From an uncultured Eggerthella sp. (GTDB lineage Bacteria; Actinomycetota; Coriobacteriia; Coriobacteriales; Eggerthellaceae): DNA of 64,000 bases. Position 1 is the stretch's first letter; the number at the start of each line of letters is the position of its first letter. A model generated the notes under the pieces. That model saw nothing but the letters and a program-made list of their open reading frames with translations. It was not told where the DNA came from and did no database searches. The stretch is from positions 186,001-250,000 of the forward strand of contig UQNZ01000002.1 in the NCBI GenBank assembly GCA_900542525.1, in the 5' to 3' direction. Positions 25,697 through 33,760 of the stretch are shown here, piece after piece. The position numbers and the translations under genes were made by a program.

Positions 25697-26536
25697 ATGG
25701 ATAAACCTCAAGATAGACCTATCAGTACGAATGGAGGAATCAACCCTTATGGTTCATTTGATATGTCAACTTCTTCAGCGAATCCAGAAAGTGTTGCAAT
25801 TCCTCAACCTAATTCATCTAACTTCAATTATGACTACATCGACACGATCGCTTGTGTGGCTATCTATGACACGCTTACCAGTACACCACAGATCATTCAG
25901 ATTCCAGGTGGTCCAACCCATCAATTCATTGAGAATATAGCTTCAACCACATACAAAGAAGCACAACAACGAGGCGGCATGATCCCTTATACGGTTATTC
26001 GTGAAGTCACTGAAAACTTCATTCATGCTAATTTCAGTGAACCTGTCGTTTCCGTTTTTGATAAAGGAAATACCATCCGTTTTGCCGACCAAGGCCCAGG
26101 AATTCAAGATAAAAATCGTGCTCAAGAGCCAGGATTCACTTCAGCAAGTGAACCAATGAAAAAATACATTCGTGGTGTAGGATCTGGACTTCCTTTAGTG
26201 AAAGAAGTGTTGAGCTTTTCCCATGGCACTATAAAGATCGAAGATAATATCGGGCAAGGCTCCGTAGTAACCATCTCTCTTTTACGTAATCTGGATAATT
26301 CAGAGCAGCCTCAAACAACAGAACTTCCTTCATTAACTGACAATGATAAAAAGGTATTACTTGCCCTCATGCCTCATAATCAACTTGGTGTTACCGATAT
26401 CCACAATGAAACAGGTATGCCAAATGCAAGTATTCATGCATCCTTTAAAAAACTTGAAGGAGCAGGTATTTTAGAAAAAATCGGCAAAAAAAGACAACTT
26501 ACGAACGAAGGAAAACAAATCACACTTTCACTCTAA
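25697..26536 (+). CDS. GHKL ATPase fused to winged helix, origin-linked
   Basis: This 279-residue protein combines a histidine-kinase-type ATPase fold with a DNA-binding-like domain. The GHKL part has the N-box IREVTENFIHANF (Glu106, Asn107), the G1 box DQGPG (131-135) and the G2 box GVGSGLPLVKEV (160-171). There is no phosphoacceptor histidine domain or membrane segment, so it is not a classical sensor kinase; anti-sigma-factor kinases are closer in form. Residues 212-275 form a MarR/IclR-like winged helix (DIHNETGMPNASIHASFKKL). I chose an ATG preceded by AGGAG over an upstream GTG without one. It lies between two DnaA-box regions and directly upstream of dnaA, so a role in initiation or dnaA control is a reasonable guess. 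Confidence 0.8.
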   Translation: MDKPQDRPISTNGGINPYGSFDMSTSSANPESVAIPQPNSSNFNYDYIDTIACVAIYDTLTSTPQIIQIPGGPTHQFIENIASTTYKEAQQRGGMIPYTVIREVTENFIHANFSEPVVSVFDKGNTIRFADQGPGIQDKNRAQEPGFTSASEPMKKYIRGVGSGLPLVKEVLSFSHGTIKIEDNIGQGSVVTISLLRNLDNSEQPQTTELPSLTDNDKKVLLALMPHNQLGVTDIHNETGMPNASIHASFKKLEGAGILEKIGKKRQLTNEGKQITLSL

Positions 26537-26616
26537 ATTTCGATCTTCTCTCACTTTTCCACAATTACTTGCTAAGATAAACCCCATCTTAGACATGCAG
26601 AAAAGGAAGGAAGGAT

Positions 26617-28230
26617 ATGGATATCCAAGAAGTTTGGGATAAACTCATCTCAACTATCAAGAGCTATCCAGGTGTTAATCCTTCTCAGCTCGATGCATTT
26701 TTCTCACGTATTCAGATCCAGGCAGTTAGTCCTGGCTTCATCATGCTCACTTCATGCACTGCATTCGTCAAAGAATGGGTGGAACGACACTATATGAAAG
26801 ATATTCAACGTGCTCTTGAGGATATCTATCATGTTGAATTCTTTGTTCAAATCGAAGTTGATACCACCGCTGAAGAAGCAGAAGGAACTGGTGCAAACAG
26901 CACTCAACAGCCAACGAATCCTTCATCTCAACAGCATGTACCAAACGCACCTGTTCCATTAGAAGCAAGTTCGCAACCAAGCACACCAACCTTGCTTTCA
27001 AATCAACAAAACACGCCAGCCGGCACGGTAGAAAACCCTTCTTCGCTGGCGGTATCAGGTTTGGTTGAAAATACTCCAACTTTAATAGAACCTCCGTTAT
27101 CACCAGTTTCTCAGATAACCCCTGTTTCTCCTGATCAAGCAAGTGTGGATCAACGAGCATCTTCAGGTGATCCATCAGCTCGTTTATTAACTTTCGACTC
27201 TTTCGTTATCGGTGATTCAAATCGCCTTGCTTATGCAATGGCAACCGAAGTTGCTGAACGACCAGGAACATCGAACCTTAATCCTTTATTCATCTATGGA
27301 CGAAGCGGAGTAGGTAAAACACACTTGATGTGTGCGATCAAGAATTATATTGACGAACAATATCCTAATTTGAATGTGCTCTATATCGACTCGAACGAAT
27401 TAGCAGAACGATACACCGAAGCTGCGCGCGAAAAATCTGTTGACAAGTCTTCTTTCAAGAACTTTGACAACTTCCTTAAAAACGCTGATGTGTTGCTTGT
27501 CGATGATATTCAAAACCTCCAAAGCTCTCCTGGCACACTTGGAATTTTGTTCCGCATTTTCAATGCGAATATCAACCAAGGAAAGCAATTCGTATTCAGC
27601 GCAGATCGCGCGCCAAAAAATATTGACTTGGATGAACGCTACACCTCTCGTTTTAATTCAGGGGCAACGATCGATATCCAACCAGCCGATCATGAAACAA
27701 AACGTGGCATCATTAAAAACTTCGTTCAACAATATCAACAGGATGAAGACTTCAACTTTGAACTATCTGACGAGATCTTAGATTATATAGTTGAACACTC
27801 TGGTACGAACATTCGCGAGCTGAAGAGCGCTATTACGAATGTGATGTATGCAGTCAAGATGAAGGGTGAAAACAGCGTTACCACTCAAGATGTAAAAGAT
27901 ATGCTGGCTAATCATTTCATCAATGAGACCGGCACTCGTTTCACTATAGAAACGATCCAAGCTGCAGTTGAAGACTTCTATAAGGTTTCACATGCTGACC
28001 TCGTAAGCAAAAGCCGAAGCCGTTCGATCGCACATCCGCGTCACGTTGCAGTCTATCTGGCTCGCGAACTTGTGAATATTACCTATAAAGACATTGGTAA
28101 AGCCTTCAACCGTGATCATTCCACTATCATGCATTCCTTCGATCTTATTGAAAAAGGCCTGAATGAAGACAGAAACCTTCGTGAAGAGATCGAAGCGATC
28201 AGAGGAATGCTGCGCTCAAAAGAATACTAG
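26617..28230 (+). CDS. dnaA: Replication initiator DnaA
   Basis: This 537-residue AAA+ protein binds DnaA boxes and opens the origin. Domain I (1-80) is followed by a Pro/Ser/Gln/Thr-rich linker of about 105 residues, long for the family. Walker A GRSGVGKT is at 228-235 and Walker B LLVDDIQ near 293-299. Domain IV has SRSRSIAHPRHVAVYLARE and KAFNRDHSTIMHS for box recognition. The arginine-finger region ERYTSRFNSGATIDI is somewhat divergent from the usual RFEWGL form. GGAAGGA precedes the ATG. A small hairpin (CTAAGAT/ATCTTAG, 26572-26592) and a TTTTCCACA box in its leader may allow autoregulation. Confidence 0.97.
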   Translation: MDIQEVWDKLISTIKSYPGVNPSQLDAFFSRIQIQAVSPGFIMLTSCTAFVKEWVERHYMKDIQRALEDIYHVEFFVQIEVDTTAEEAEGTGANSTQQPTNPSSQQHVPNAPVPLEASSQPSTPTLLSNQQNTPAGTVENPSSLAVSGLVENTPTLIEPPLSPVSQITPVSPDQASVDQRASSGDPSARLLTFDSFVIGDSNRLAYAMATEVAERPGTSNLNPLFIYGRSGVGKTHLMCAIKNYIDEQYPNLNVLYIDSNELAERYTEAAREKSVDKSSFKNFDNFLKNADVLLVDDIQNLQSSPGTLGILFRIFNANINQGKQFVFSADRAPKNIDLDERYTSRFNSGATIDIQPADHETKRGIIKNFVQQYQQDEDFNFELSDEILDYIVEHSGTNIRELKSAITNVMYAVKMKGENSVTTQDVKDMLANHFINETGTRFTIETIQAAVEDFYKVSHADLVSKSRSRSIAHPRHVAVYLARELVNITYKDIGKAFNRDHSTIMHSFDLIEKGLNEDRNLREEIEAIRGMLRSKEY

Positions 28231-28748
28231 GAATAACTTCTTGTCAGCACTATCAGATCATCCTTGTAGGAGATGATCGAGATACCACTCGCGACACTAT
28301 TTCTACATATTTAGAAAAGTTTTTTAGTGTATAAGCAGTTGAAACGTCATATTAAAACATGTCTGAAACTAGTAGAGATATAGGGATAAGTTTTTCGACT
28401 GCTTTTCCTTGTGGAAAACGAAAGCATTTCTTAACAAGATATTCCTCTCCTGTTTTTCATGGTTTACCAGCAGAAAACTTCTTTATGCACATTTCAACCA
28501 TGCCTATTACTATTACTACTTAGATTTATTTAAAAAAAGAAATAAATAAGAGATGGCTCTTCCGTGAGGTAATTTTCGTTCGTCCGGAATAGAGAGAGCA
28601 AGCTATAATCAAATCGTTCTCAGTTACCGATCTTGAGTGATTGGCGGTAACTTCTTGAATAGAAACCGTTATTACGCAATGTTCGTAACCAGATTATCTT
28701 TGATATTCGGTAAACATTGCCAAGCAGATAAGAATGTGAGTTCGCTCT
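28231..28748. other. dnaA-dnaN intergenic region with unwinding element (right part of oriC)
   Basis: No gene is seen. TGTGGAAAA (28410-28418) and a consensus TTATGCACA (28483-28491) are DnaA boxes. The latter is followed by a second, degenerate box-like 9-mer, a GCC and then 28504-28521, which on the bottom strand read 3' to 5' gives six trinucleotides GAT-AAT-GAT-AAT-GAT-GAA. This is the DnaA-trio arrangement. AT-only sequence follows to 28550. The order box, box, GC, trios, AT-rich matches the basal unwinding system of other bacteria and marks the probable strand-opening site. A further inverted repeat (CGGTAAC/GTTACCG-like, around 28624-28651) lies before dnaN. Confidence 0.8.
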
Positions 28749-29846
28749 ATGAAGGTAAGTGTAAATCAATCTGAATTATCCCGTGCCCTTGCTACTGTGG
28801 TCAAAGGCTCTTCCAGCCGTTCAACGCTGTCGATTCTTTCAGGGATATTGATCCAAGCACGCGATGGTGAGATTGTTCTTCAAACAACCGATCTTAAGCT
28901 TTCGATCCGGATCATTTTGCCAGCGTTGGTTGAAGAAGTAGGAGATACGGTTGTTCCTGCAAAGCTATTCAGCGATATTATAAAAAACCTTCCCGATATG
29001 GCAGTAAGCATTACCACCAATGATCAAACAGCAACAATCTTCTGCAACAACACTACCTATTCTCTTAAAACGTTAAATCCTCTTGATTTTCCTCTGTTTC
29101 CTGAAGTTGATGCAGGGCAGGAGATTTCATTCCCCTTTGATACGTTCGCTTCGATGGTAAAGAGCACGGCTAAAACAGTTTCGCGTGATGAAAGCCATCC
29201 GGTTCTTACCGGTGTTCTCATTACTCAAACAGAAAACATTCTTAAGATGGTCGCAACCGATTCTTATCGTCTTGCTGTAGCTGAGGTTGAACTCGGTTCC
29301 ATTCCTCCTCGTAACTTCGAGGCAGTAGTGGCGGGTGCCTTCTTGCAGGATATCATCGCGCTGCCCTCAAGCTCGGATCCTGTAACCCTTGCTTTCAATG
29401 ACAACCAAATTGTTGTCACCTATCACAATGCAACGTTCATTAATCGTCGTATAGAAGGGATATTCCCGAACTATAAGCAGCTACTTTCAACGGATTTCAC
29501 TACGAAGATCAAGCTGTCTCGCAATGAGCTCATGGATGCAATTCGCCGTGTCTCGCTGTTAAGCAATAAGGTTTCTCCTGTTCAAATATCGGTCGATGCT
29601 GACGCAGGGGTGATTACGCTCATTTCAACTTCCCAGGATGTGGGAAATGCTCAAGAATCACTTGTCTGCGATGTTGAAGGTGCGTCGATCGATATCGCTT
29701 TCAATTATTCTTTCATGCTCGATGGACTTTCTTCTATCAAAACCGATGAGATTTCTTTCAACCTATTAGGTGAGATGAAGCCAGGTATTATCGAGGCATT
29801 AGGAGAAGAGCAGTTCCTGTATCTCATCATGCCCGTGCGCTTCTAA
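28749..29846 (+). CDS. dnaN: DNA polymerase III beta subunit (sliding clamp)
   Basis: This 365-residue protein forms the ring clamp that holds the replicative polymerase on DNA. The three-fold repeated domain shape fits the length. MKVSVNQSELSRALATVVKG opens domain 1, and AVTDSYRLA-like ATDSYRLAVAE near 177 and the C-terminal LIMPVRF are conserved. The ATG has a weak ribosome-binding site (GTGAG). It follows the origin's unwinding element and leads recF by 56 bases. Confidence 0.97.
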   Translation: MKVSVNQSELSRALATVVKGSSSRSTLSILSGILIQARDGEIVLQTTDLKLSIRIILPALVEEVGDTVVPAKLFSDIIKNLPDMAVSITTNDQTATIFCNNTTYSLKTLNPLDFPLFPEVDAGQEISFPFDTFASMVKSTAKTVSRDESHPVLTGVLITQTENILKMVATDSYRLAVAEVELGSIPPRNFEAVVAGAFLQDIIALPSSSDPVTLAFNDNQIVVTYHNATFINRRIEGIFPNYKQLLSTDFTTKIKLSRNELMDAIRRVSLLSNKVSPVQISVDADAGVITLISTSQDVGNAQESLVCDVEGASIDIAFNYSFMLDGLSSIKTDEISFNLLGEMKPGIIEALGEEQFLYLIMPVRF

Positions 29847-29902
29847 AAGTTTTACCTGTGGCAGTTCACTCAATAAGAGTATGAACAGGTGATATTCTGC
29901 TT

Positions 29903-31030
29903 ATGGGATTGAAGATTCAACAGATTTATTATCGTAATTTTCGCAATTACGATAATTACGAGCTCACCAATATCGGCGATGTTACGTTGTTCATCGGACC
30001 GAATGCAATCGGAAAGACGAATCTAGTCGAGGGAATTCAGCTTATAACCGCTTTCAATTCTTTTCGTAGTTCTAAAACCGAACATCTTGTGCGATTTGGA
30101 GAAGATTCTTCATTTATAAAAGCCGTATTGAGTGATGGGGTTCGTAAGCTTGATATCGATTTTACTATCCATGAAGGAAAACGTTCGTTCTTGCTGAATG
30201 GAAAACGAAAGCAAATCAAGAATTTGCGCGGAATTCTTCCTTCGGTGGTCTTTTCGCCAGATGATCTGAATTTCATTAAAGGGTCTCAAAGTATCAAACG
30301 TGCTGAGATCGATAATCTTGGAGCCCAGCTTTCAGCGAACTATAGTAATGTGCGTCACGATTATGAACGTATTCTGAAGCAAAAGAATCGGTATCTTAAA
30401 GAAGATACAACGCATACATTTCTCGAAAGCGTTAATGAAGTACTCACTACGATCGGTTCTCAACTTTATGTATTACGTACGCGACTTATTAAAGAGCTCA
30501 TTCCGTATATCAAGACCTATTATGCGGAATTATGTGTTGGTAAGGAAGAAGTTACGATCGCTTATATTCCTTCATGGTTGAAATACGATACCCCTCCGCT
30601 TCAAGAGCTGTTGGAGATTCAGCTTTCTCGAGATGAAGTGAAAGAGCAACTTGATACAGTGATAGAACGAGAATTCTCTCGCGAGCATCAACGCAGGCTT
30701 TCTTTGTTCGGCCCCCATGCAGATCAGATTGTATTTCTTATTAACGGTAAAGATGCAAGCCATTTCGCGAGCCAAGGTCAGCAACGCTCGCTTGTCTTGA
30801 GTTACAAGATGGCAGAAGTTGCACTTTTACGTGATCGTCTAAATCAAACTCCGGTGCTCTTACTCGATGATGTAATGTCAGAGCTTGATGAACAACGGCG
30901 CATTCAGCTAATAAAAGTGATATCACAGGATATTCAAACATTCATTACCTCAACGAATCTTTCCTACTTCGATGATGAGTTTCTTGCAACTGCTGAGATC
31001 ATCGAGTTGTCTCAAGATAGAGAGAGATAA
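29903..31030 (+). CDS. recF: Recombination mediator RecF
   Basis: This 375-residue SMC-like ATPase loads RecA at gaps. QIYYRNFRNYDNYEL opens the protein, Walker A is GPNAIGKTNL near 33-42, FSPDDLNFIKGS near 115 and the ABC-type signature FASQGQQRSLVLSYKMAEV near 290-308, and Walker B LLLDDVMSELDE near 323. All catalytic elements are present. It ends one base before the DUF721 start codon. Confidence 0.96.
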   Translation: MGLKIQQIYYRNFRNYDNYELTNIGDVTLFIGPNAIGKTNLVEGIQLITAFNSFRSSKTEHLVRFGEDSSFIKAVLSDGVRKLDIDFTIHEGKRSFLLNGKRKQIKNLRGILPSVVFSPDDLNFIKGSQSIKRAEIDNLGAQLSANYSNVRHDYERILKQKNRYLKEDTTHTFLESVNEVLTTIGSQLYVLRTRLIKELIPYIKTYYAELCVGKEEVTIAYIPSWLKYDTPPLQELLEIQLSRDEVKEQLDTVIEREFSREHQRRLSLFGPHADQIVFLINGKDASHFASQGQQRSLVLSYKMAEVALLRDRLNQTPVLLLDDVMSELDEQRRIQLIKVISQDIQTFITSTNLSYFDDEFLATAEIIELSQDRER

Positions 31031-31031
31031 T

Positions 31032-31571
31032 ATGGCTCGATCACAGACTCATGTTTCAAATTATATGAATGCTTTCTTTAATCATCTTCCTGACGAGCAA
31101 AAGAAACGTGCACTCATCGACCGCAAGATTAAACGTGTGCATGCCCAGTTTGCAGCTTGTGTTGATGGTTTCATCCTTGAACACGTCAATTCGGTCTACT
31201 TGACTAAAGAAGAGATTCCAGAGTCTAAGGATGTTTCTCGTGAAACACAACAGATACTTACTGTTTATGTTGATAATTCTCTAGTAGCAGCAGAACTTAA
31301 TGCGCAGCGCGAATTGGTTATTTTGAAATACCGCGAACAATTCGATGTGAAGGTGAATAGATTTGATATTAAGATATCGCGTGGTGCATACCGAGAGAAC
31401 TATCCTTTCAAAAAGCCTCAATACAAAAAAAATTTTCCCACCCCACATAAACTAACTACGGAAGAAGAAAAAGAGATAGAAACGCGCGTTTCTCATATTA
31501 AAGACGAAGATATTCGCGAATCGTTTCAGCGTGTTCTAAAAGCGACTAAAGAACACCTTATTAAAAATTAA
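31032..31571 (+). CDS. DUF721/DciA-like protein
   Basis: This 179-residue protein carries a DUF721 domain: LTVYVDNSLVAAELNAQREL and LKYREQFDVKVNRFDIKIS match the compact KH-like fold of DciA, which loads the replicative helicase in bacteria lacking DnaC/DnaI. Its place between recF and gyrB is the same as in many actinobacteria. The C-terminal 60 residues are a charged tail. The ATG lies one base after recF's stop; a longer frame starting inside recF has no ribosome-binding site. It holds a one-mismatch parS. Helicase loading here is inferred from the family. Confidence 0.82.
   Translation: MARSQTHVSNYMNAFFNHLPDEQKKRALIDRKIKRVHAQFAACVDGFILEHVNSVYLTKEEIPESKDVSRETQQILTVYVDNSLVAAELNAQRELVILKYREQFDVKVNRFDIKISRGAYRENYPFKKPQYKKNFPTPHKLTTEEEKEIETRVSHIKDEDIRESFQRVLKATKEHLIKN
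31232..31247. promoter_or_regulatory. parS-like site (one mismatch)
   Basis: TGTTTCTCGTGAAACA differs from parS at one central base and lies inside the DUF721 gene, read as Val-Ser-Arg-Glu-Thr. Confidence 0.65.
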
Positions 31572-31746
31572 GTATTTTTCCAAAAATATCGATATGTCCG
31601 CTCATATGAGCTTACAACCTCTTGTGGATATATCATAAACGAAGGTACATAAACCACCATATTTTGTGGTAGAATGAACTGCTGTTCACAGGAGCGTTCT
31701 GTGCGCTTCTTTATACCAATGAAACGCTGTTTAAAAAGGAGCAAGA

Positions 31747-33687
31747 TTGGCCACAAAAGATACTCACTATGATGGTTCCGACATTCAAATTCTTGAAGGC
31801 CTTGAGGCGGTTCGAAAGCGCCCTGGTATGTATATCGGATCAACTGGGCCTCGTGGCCTTCATCATCTCGTGTATGAAGTTGTTGATAACGCGGTCGATG
31901 AAGCGCTCGCTGGTTTTTGTACCGATATCATAGTGACCATACATGAAGATAATTCGATCACTGTTGAAGACAATGGTCGTGGTATCCCTGTTGACAAACA
32001 TCCAAAAGAAAAGATCCCGACAGTTGAAGTAGTTCTTACGATCTTGCATGCTGGTGGCAAATTCGGCGGCGAAGGCTATAAGGTTTCCGGCGGTCTTCAT
32101 GGCGTGGGTGTTTCAGTAGTGAATGCTCTTTCAACCAAGGTTGTTGTGCAAGTTCGTCGTGATGGCACGGAATATGAGATCTCGTTCGATCATGGCAAGA
32201 CAAAAGAGAAGCTTCATAAGATCGGCTCGGCAAAACATACAGGAACTACGGTTTCGTTCTGGCCCGACCCTGAGATCTTCCAAGAAACTACGGTCTACGA
32301 TTACAACACGCTCGCAGCACGTTTCCGCGAAATGTCCTTCTTGAATAAGGGTCTTAAGATCACGCTCATCGATGAACGCACGCTGGACGAAGATGGTAAG
32401 CCCACCAAAGAAGTGTTCCAGGCGCTCGGCGGTTTGCAGGATTTTGTCAAATATATCAATACGGGCAAAGAAACACTCAACAAGCCAATTTACTTCGAAG
32501 TGGAAAACGCTGATGGCATGGTCGAGATCGCCATGCAGTGGACCACCTCTTATTCAACGAATTCGGTGCTTTCTTTTGCGAACAACATTCATACGATCGA
32601 TGGCGGCACTCATCTTGATGGATTCAAACAAGGTGTAACTCGTACGATCAATGATTACGCACGCAATAAAGGTATTTTGAAAGAAAAAGATGCGAACCTC
32701 TCTGGCGATGACACGCGTGAAGGACTGGCAGCAGTTATCTCGGTGAAATTGCGCGATCCGCAGTTTGAGGGTCAGACTAAGGGTAAGCTTGGTAATACCG
32801 AGATTCGCGGTCTTGTTCAGGGTGCCGTTACGCAGGGATTGGCTGAATATCTTGAAGAAAATCCTGCTCCAGCGAAACGAATCATCAATAAAGCATCCCA
32901 GGCATTCAAAGCTCGTGAAGCTGCTCGAAAAGCACGTGAGATGACCCGCCGCAAAGGGGTACTTGATTCTTTCTCACTTCCGGGCAAACTTGCGGATTGC
33001 TCTTCGAAAAGCCCTGCCGATTCTGAGATCTTCATTGTTGAGGGTGATTCTGCAGGTGGTTCCGCGAAGATGGCACGCGACCGAAAGTACCAGGCTATCA
33101 TGCCTTTGCGCGGCAAGATCTTGAATGTAGAACGCGCAGGTCTTAATCGTAGTCTCTCTTCAGATACGATCTCTTCGCTCATCACTGCGATCGGAACGAA
33201 CATCGGCGCAGATTTCAATGCAGATAATGCGCGTTATCATCGCATCATCATCATGACTGATGCTGATGTTGACGGCGCTCATATTCGTTGCTTATTGCTC
33301 ACATTCTTCTATCGCTATATGCCGGAACTCATTCAGCGTGGGTATATCTATATCGCGCAACCGCCACTATATGGTCTTAAGAAAAAAGGTGGTAAGAAGC
33401 TCGAATATATCTTCAACGATGATGCACTTACGAAGCGTCTCGAAGAGATCCCCGAGAAGGATCGCGATAGTATTTCACTTCAGCGTTATAAAGGTTTGGG
33501 CGAGATGGATCCTGAACAATTGTGGGAAACCACTATGGAACCGAAATCTCGTACCCTTTTGCAAGTGAGCATTGAGGATGCTGCTGAAGCAGAGCGTGTG
33601 GTGAGCGAATTGATGGGCGATCAAGTTGAACCACGTAAGGAATTCATCCAGAAGCATGCGCACGATGTTCGTTTCCTCGACTTTTAA
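31747..33687 (+). CDS. gyrB: DNA gyrase subunit B
   Basis: This 646-residue protein is the ATPase/TOPRIM subunit of gyrase. VRKRPGMYIGSTGPRGLHHL opens it, ATP-site motifs EDNGRGIPVD and GGLHGVGVSVVNALS follow, and the TOPRIM elements EGDSAGGSA near 430 and DADVDGAHIR near 505 bind metal. QRYKGLGEMDPEQLWETTM near the end contacts GyrA. The start codon is TTG after AAAGGAG at good spacing. It leads gyrA by 73 bases. Confidence 0.97.
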   Translation: MATKDTHYDGSDIQILEGLEAVRKRPGMYIGSTGPRGLHHLVYEVVDNAVDEALAGFCTDIIVTIHEDNSITVEDNGRGIPVDKHPKEKIPTVEVVLTILHAGGKFGGEGYKVSGGLHGVGVSVVNALSTKVVVQVRRDGTEYEISFDHGKTKEKLHKIGSAKHTGTTVSFWPDPEIFQETTVYDYNTLAARFREMSFLNKGLKITLIDERTLDEDGKPTKEVFQALGGLQDFVKYINTGKETLNKPIYFEVENADGMVEIAMQWTTSYSTNSVLSFANNIHTIDGGTHLDGFKQGVTRTINDYARNKGILKEKDANLSGDDTREGLAAVISVKLRDPQFEGQTKGKLGNTEIRGLVQGAVTQGLAEYLEENPAPAKRIINKASQAFKAREAARKAREMTRRKGVLDSFSLPGKLADCSSKSPADSEIFIVEGDSAGGSAKMARDRKYQAIMPLRGKILNVERAGLNRSLSSDTISSLITAIGTNIGADFNADNARYHRIIIMTDADVDGAHIRCLLLTFFYRYMPELIQRGYIYIAQPPLYGLKKKGGKKLEYIFNDDALTKRLEEIPEKDRDSISLQRYKGLGEMDPEQLWETTMEPKSRTLLQVSIEDAAEAERVVSELMGDQVEPRKEFIQKHAHDVRFLDF

Positions 33688-33760
33688 GAGCGTAGCTATT
33701 CGCGATATTCCATCCGTTTTATTCATTAGGTAAAGAGAATGCCCTGGTTAAGGAGCTTTT

